Shown: positions 58,851 to 64,000 of the stretch, one piece after another
How positions within the stretch are numbered: position 1 is the stretch's first letter
Layout of the letters: each line of letters opens with the position of its first letter
NCBI GenBank assembly: GCA_026874595.1
Contig: CM049322.1
Location: forward strand, 7,988,900 to 8,052,899
Length of the DNA: 64,000 bases
Source: Sipunculus nudus
Taxonomy: Eukaryota; Annelida; Sipuncula; Golfingiida; Sipunculidae
Direction: 5' to 3'
The notes under the pieces: model-generated
What the model was told of the DNA's origin: nothing
Seen by the model: the letters and a program-made list of their open reading frames with translations, nothing else
Databases searched by the model: none
Translations under genes and position numbers: made by a program

Positions 58851-59765
58851 AATAATACGCTATGCACGTACAGCTCACGACATAACCTCCGGCGTGGGGC
58901 CACTATCACAGAACATTTGTAAACTAGAATATGGGCACTAGAATATGAGAGACCGCATATCTACGCCAAGGCAGCTCATTACACCCATATAGCATTGCCA
59001 GAAATGCAGCATTTTTCCTTCAAAAGATTCCTTGACCCAGATGTTGACCTGGATCACCACCAATGTTTAATCAATAGTTTTTCAAAATGTTCTTAACCGA
59101 TTTTGACATAATTTTCATGATAGCTCGGCAATGATAAAAGGGACAATTGAGAATATTATTTTGAGGGATAGGCCTAAAGAATTTTTCTCTTTAAATCTAC
59201 AATGATTTAGTGACGCCTGCAAATGAGTATCACAGAATATAAATTGATGTCTCGTGATATTGCCAATATCATACCTTAGCGTTTTGTTCATAAACATAAA
59301 TATCAATTATTCGGGTGATAAATAAATAACTGTACAGGCAATTCAGGTTAGTAGAGAAAAATGTACAATGGTCAATGATAATTTTGTAATGAAATATGAA
59401 CTAATATATATACACCAATTCAAGGATTGATATTTCTAGGGAAGCAGGCAAAATTCAAATTCTAACCATGTCTCAACCGATAAAGCAAACAAATCTGCCA
59501 ATCTCACCATATGCTGTGTTCCCAGAGTCCGTAGAGGAAAAATGTATGTAAGTGGCCTGAAGGTCTGTTCATCTGTCTGGATGGAGCGCTTGGTTAATGA
59601 AGCTTTTATTTTCGAGAAGTTATAATTTCCCGCAAAACACGAACTTGAAAACATCGCGAATATGAAGCCGAGTGGTGTTCTGGTAGGTAACGTATTTAAT
59701 TCCTCTCGTTCAATGAAAAAAATACAAGATTTACGATATCCAATGAATAAAATAAATCACTGTTT
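58851..59765. other. Intergenic, nothing recognised
   Basis: No exon, RNA gene or repeat structure recognised. Confidence 0.45.
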
Positions 59766-60276
59766 TATACTCCCGTCTTGGAGGGGACGTATTATGTTAC
59801 ACCATCCGTCAGTCAGTATCGCCTTCCCTCCGTCAGTTGACTTTTAGTAATATCTTACAAGGCCTATGATGGAGTTTCTGAAATTCACTTTAATTACTTA
59901 CCAAAAGATTATTTCGAAGAATTTTGATTCTAGCCACAATCATCGCATACTAAATGAGATCAGAGGTCACCAGACATGGGTGGCGAAATGACGATTCACC
60001 AAAACTCATTATGAATATTTACCAATAGAATTCCTCTCCTGTTTTATACTCTTTGCATAATACACACATATTGAATGAAGTCAAAGGTCACAAGACATGC
60101 AAGGGGCGGTTTTTACACTCATACATTTTCCATGAATATTAGTTTTAAAAATTTGAAACGCATGATGGGAACTACCGCTCCCACATCCCCTCCGCTGATG
60201 CACATCCCGGACAGTAAAAAAAAACAGGTCACAAGACATACGAAGGGGGTTTTTTATACTCTTGCGGCTCTCTTGT
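59766..60276 (+). mobile_element. Dispersed repeat with TATACTCCC start (family B, copy 2)
   Basis: It begins TTTTATACTCCCGTCTTGG and GGGACGTATTATG, then CACCATCCGTCAGTCAG and 'CAAAAGATTATTTCG', 'AGATCAGAGGTCACCAGACAT'. It ends GCGGCTCTCTTGT. Module order matches 5775-6442. The left part can fold CTCCCGTCTTGGAGGGGACG as a short hairpin. Confidence 0.6.
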
Positions 60277-60875
60277 CTAACTTCTTATCGTCCAGGTTAT
60301 TGGCTTCAGTATTTTGCCTGATCAACAGCATATACAATGTAGGTATATTTATGTATCTATGTGCGTATCCATGTACGAGTGTTATAAATGTATGTATGTA
60401 TAGGCGTAAATCAGGCATGTGTATATGTGTTTAAGTGTCTATGCGTCTTTGTAAGTTAGGGTGTATGTACGAATGTGTGTGTGTGTCTGCACATGTTTGT
60501 GTGTATTTATTTATTTATTTATCTATATATTTCGAAAGAGGTTTTAAACATTTCCAATATAAAGAAATGATTTACAATATGTTCCTGACCTACCCCCCCC
60601 CACACACACACACAAACACACACACACACCACCACCACCAGGGATTGGCAAGCACTACCAGCAGTGAGGAAACGTTCGACTGGATCATCCCAGATAGACG
60701 CTGCTCAGATGGACGCTATTGTATCAGTTGGAGGCCGTTCAGTTGGAAATTATAAAAACAGACGCTGCTGAGATAAACACCTTCAAAAGAGGGATCAACC
60801 CTGTACCAAGTAGTACTTGTGATAAAAAAAATAAATCGGCTGCGGCTATCAATTAAAATTTACTACTACACTAAA

Positions 60876-60920
<45 letters not shown>

Positions 60921-61175
60921 ATGTAATTAACCAAACAGACGAAAGCCTATTTTTAAACATTCAAGCCTGGCACAGTATTTCGAAATACCTTTTTATTTGT
61001 TATTAAAACATGGTTATGTCAGTTTATTATCGTGTCCAATTTCAACAATTAATATTCTACTAAAATGCTACCTGGTCTTGTTTTATTTTATACCAGTTTT
61101 TATACCAATCGAAATAAACATATCCAGCGATGATAGATTTTTTCATCTATATCATAATTGCTGATGGTCGCAGTG
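60277..61175. other. Intergenic with simple repeats
   Basis: Several GTATG-like degenerate repeats (60350-60490), (CA)n at 60600-60630, and (CA)n followed by (TA)n at 60876-60920. No gene recognised. Confidence 0.5.
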
Positions 61176-61342
61176 GGTTTTGTCAGGGAATTCCTTGTGG
61201 TCACGCCTCGGTTTGTCAGGCAATTCTTTGTGGTCATGCCTCGGTATTTCAGTGAATTCCTTGTGGTCACGCCACGGTTTGTCAGGGAATTCCTTATGGT
61301 AACGCCTCTTTTTGTCAAGGAATTGCTTGTGGTCACGCCTCG
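61176..61342. repeat. 33-bp minisatellite, five copies
   Basis: Unit GTTTGTCAGGGAATTCCTTG then TGGTCACGCCTCG. Because 33 is divisible by 3, an 11-residue periodic open frame occurs on both strands (for example FVREFLVVTPR on +). Treated as a repeat, not a gene. Confidence 0.88.
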
Positions 61343-61654
61343 GATATGCAGGTTTTTGTTTTTTAGCTGTAGGGATAAGCAAAGTGTGTCACAAGGGGGT
61401 CACTTTCCTTATTTTCTCATCAATTCAGAAATATGTCAAATTCTTTTGAAGGGCCATCCCAGCGCCATCTTTCGGCATCTATGTTGTTTATCAAATCAGA
61501 AAGCAATTTGTTACTCTAAATCAAGGCGTAATATATTGCCTTAAATATTGCTTATTCATTCACAAATTATCGTAAGATAAGTTATTTCTTAGCCCTGTGA
61601 ATCATTTTTATCTGTCAAGGATATCTTATTGTAAAAATATCAATATTAAAATAG

Positions 61655-61856
61655 TTTAGCCAGCTTTCATTTTATTGTATTATCTATTAATATTTAATAA
61701 TTTAGCGAGCCTTCATTTTATTGTATTATCTATTAATATTAAAATAATTTAGCCAACCTTCATATAATTGTGTTATCTATTAATATTGAAATAGTTTAAC
61801 CAGCCTTCATGTTATTGTATTGTCTATTAATATTAAAATAATTTAGCCACACTGTA
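61655..61856. repeat. 47-51 bp minisatellite, four copies
   Basis: Unit 'TTTAGCCAGCCTTCATTTTA' then 'TTGTATTATCTATTAATATT' and AAAATAA; four copies plus a partial TTTAGCCACACTG. Confidence 0.85.
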
Positions 61857-62335
61857 AAAGCTGAGGACATGTTTCGCGTTTTAATGAGAAACACCAGCTT
61901 GTCCCATTTTTCGAAACATGTCTTTCGTGATTTGCCGTTTCACACTGATTTAGCCGTTTCAAATATGTGTAAAACATGGTTCGGATTTAAAACATGTTTT
62001 AAAAAGATGACTTCCATATAAAACATGTTTCACCAAAACATGTCTCAAAGAGAAACATGTTCAGACACCAAAAGATTGAGACATGTTTCTTGTAACATGT
62101 TTTGAAAGTCAAACATGTCATCTTTAAACGTGTCTTGAAACGCGTTTCAGACATCTCGGTTTTAAAACACCAGGGACTTGAAACATGTTATTGTCTCGTT
62201 TTTCGAAACACCAAAAAGACGTTTTAAAAGGTGACGTGTCTTAAGACGTGTTTCAGACGTCTCGGTTTTAAAACACCTGTGGCTTGAAACATGCAGCTGT
62301 CTCACTCTCGAGAACACGATTTAAAAGCTAAAACT
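61857..62335. repeat. ACATGT-rich degenerate inverted-repeat cluster
   Basis: GAAACATGTTT-type words occur in both orientations more than ten times in about 480 bp, together with a duplicated 'ACGTGTTTCAGACGTCTCGG' plus 'TTTTAAAACACC' block (about 62144-62172 and 62247-62275). AAACATGTTT is palindromic, so the stretch can form many alternative hairpins. Not matched elsewhere in the window. Confidence 0.55.
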
Positions 62336-64000
62336 CATGATAAAATTATTGTTTATTTATGCAAGTTAACGCTGCGTGATAATGTGTTTGCAGCATCTAT
62401 AAATATACATGTACCATCATACGTTATTATGTAAATCATCATATGAACAAAAGCAGAAGCCATTATATTCATTGTGTGGCTTGTATATGCCTAACAGAAG
62501 TACATGCATGGATACATACTCAATGAACAAACTAACAGAATTTCCTTCAGAATAACATTTCTGATTTTTTTTAAAACTAATCTATAATATTGGTAAGTTA
62601 TTGAGCCCACAATAAGGCAAATACAGTAATTACTGATGCATCATAAGAATTAAACATTTTACCTCAAAGTATTACATGGAAATAATGTTTTTTAAAGTGT
62701 GATATGGATGTAAATTAAACATATGTTTTAGTTGCTTCTTGCAATGATGAAAATCTTAATAAATAGTCACATAACAAAGGAAAATCATCCCTTTTTACTG
62801 AATGTCCATAACAGTTACAAAAATGGTAAAACGTTTATCTACCTTTGACTAACTCTATTAATATAAACATATGAAAAAAGATATACAGATAACTTTAAGA
62901 TAAAGTGTATCAATTTATCTATTGTAAAGACCGTCCTATGAAAGAAATCTTGAAACTGAACTACTTTGATTTTATGAAGTTGAAATTAGCATGAAATAAC
63001 AATCCCTTTGCATTAAAAAACTTGCTTAATCACTACAAACAAACTTATCAAACCAGAATGTAATGCCTGATATACACCATACATTCATCTTAAAGACTCC
63101 ATGAATCTTTTTAAAGACATGCCTTAATTGTGGTTAGTTAAATCACTATAACAGTATAAAGATTAAAATATCGACTTGTTTTTATACTATAATTAATCCA
63201 AACTGTGCCCCCAGTTTCTATAACACTACACATCAGGACAAAGTTATTCCATATCAACCACTTCTGTGTAACCTTAAAGTGCTTTTTACATCTGAATGCA
63301 TCTGAACTGTTGGCCATATATCCACTTTAACACAGTACTTTCAGGATGCAAAAGATAAAACACTAGTCAGCATACAACAAGGGATGTATTTTAACTGATG
63401 TATAAACTGATGTAAACAGCATCCACATGCTTTCAAGGTGCAAATGAAAAAACATCAGCAAAGAACACTGAATTTATTTCAAGTCTCTTTTTATTTGACC
63501 TGTCGACTGTATATAAAAAAGTAGTACTTCCAGGGAGAAAATGAATCAAGGGACCTATGAGCCACGGCGCTCAGCTGAAGTTTGAAATTTTAGCAAATGC
63601 AAAACATGATGATTTCTATTGTAATGTTTTTCATATATATAAGCATTAGAATAGCTAAGAGAAAATGGCCCTCCTACTTGGTCATAGTAAAGTTCTAAAT
63701 ATATGATTGCAAAACTAATACTTTGGCAAGACTGTCATGAAGAAAAACAGTAAAAGTTTTGGGATACTTTGATGCATAAGTAAATTTACAGATGGACAGG
63801 CGACTGGATAAAACGGACTGATAACATTATTTCACTTTCACGAGAATTTAGTTTATAATAAACCCTATTTTTTTCAGCATATTCACTATTTCCAGTCATA
63901 GTTTTCATCAGATTAATTTTTTTAATTGACAAGTTTCTAAATTTGTAATAAAAAGGATCTAAAAATATGTTAAAATATCAGAATTGTAAGTTGCATTATT
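62336..64000. other. Right edge of window; no gene recognised
   Basis: AT-rich. At about 63552-63584, AAGGGACCTATGAGCCACGG then CGCTCAGCTGAAG is the complement of the family A/C 3' end. It may be the start of a reverse copy, but its other end is not seen before 64000. Confidence 0.45.

Noticed and set aside
60643-60840. Possible LINE C-terminal or exon remnant (EINTFKRGINP-like reading)
   Set aside because: The resemblance is a few residues only; frames are broken and no RT motif lies nearby.
61100-61544. 128-codon + frame and overlapping minus-strand frames
   Set aside because: They arise from the 33-bp repeat, whose length is a multiple of three and which happens to lack stops on both strands.

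Overview
This window is eukaryotic, AT-rich and repeat-dense. It looks like lophotrochozoan, most likely molluscan, nuclear DNA (inference). The signs are multi-exon genes with GT-AG introns, CARD-NACHT-LRR immune-receptor genes, a 5'-truncated LINE, Helitrons, dispersed repeats with internal tandem cores, and abundant (TA)n microsatellites. Most short open frames are chance or lie inside tandem repeats.

Two paralogous NLR-type genes lie head-to-tail on the + strand. NLR2 (37737-56577) is intact by splice reconstruction. Seven phase-compatible exons give an uninterrupted 1002-codon protein: a short N-terminus, a CARD split over exons 2 and 3, a linker, a pre-NACHT segment, and one large exon carrying NACHT (Walker A, Walker B, sensor 1), a winged-helix region and C-terminal LRRs. 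NLR1 (11744-19070) has the equivalent first exon, both CARD exons, the pre-NACHT exon and the LRR part. The Walker A to winged-helix portion is missing or unrecognisable, so it is either a pseudogene or a CARD-LRR protein without an ATPase. The small exons 4 and 5 of NLR2 are not seen in NLR1.

Layout: 0-11 kb holds dispersed repeats, including a non-LTR retrotransposon inserted in another repeat with a clear target duplication. 11.7-19 kb is NLR1, with two Helitron-like insertions in its introns. 19-37 kb is intergenic, with a degenerate minisatellite near 24 kb, a tandem duplication at 28.6-31.3 kb, a tRNA-like (SINE-type) remnant, a full-length hairpin-ended repeat and two orphan exon-like stretches. 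37.7-56.6 kb is NLR2. Its introns hold a 25-bp satellite (1.35 kb) and a 26-bp satellite (5.5 kb, with a higher-order repeat of 48-49 monomers) on either side of a 73-nt exon, plus 78-bp and 52-bp arrays. 56.7-64 kb has no recognisable gene, only dispersed repeats and small tandem arrays.

The expected role of the NLR pair is intracellular sensing: LRRs sense, NACHT oligomerises and the CARD recruits a partner. This comes from family knowledge, not from evidence in the window. All exon boundaries were placed by eye from splice consensus, phase and paralogue comparison.
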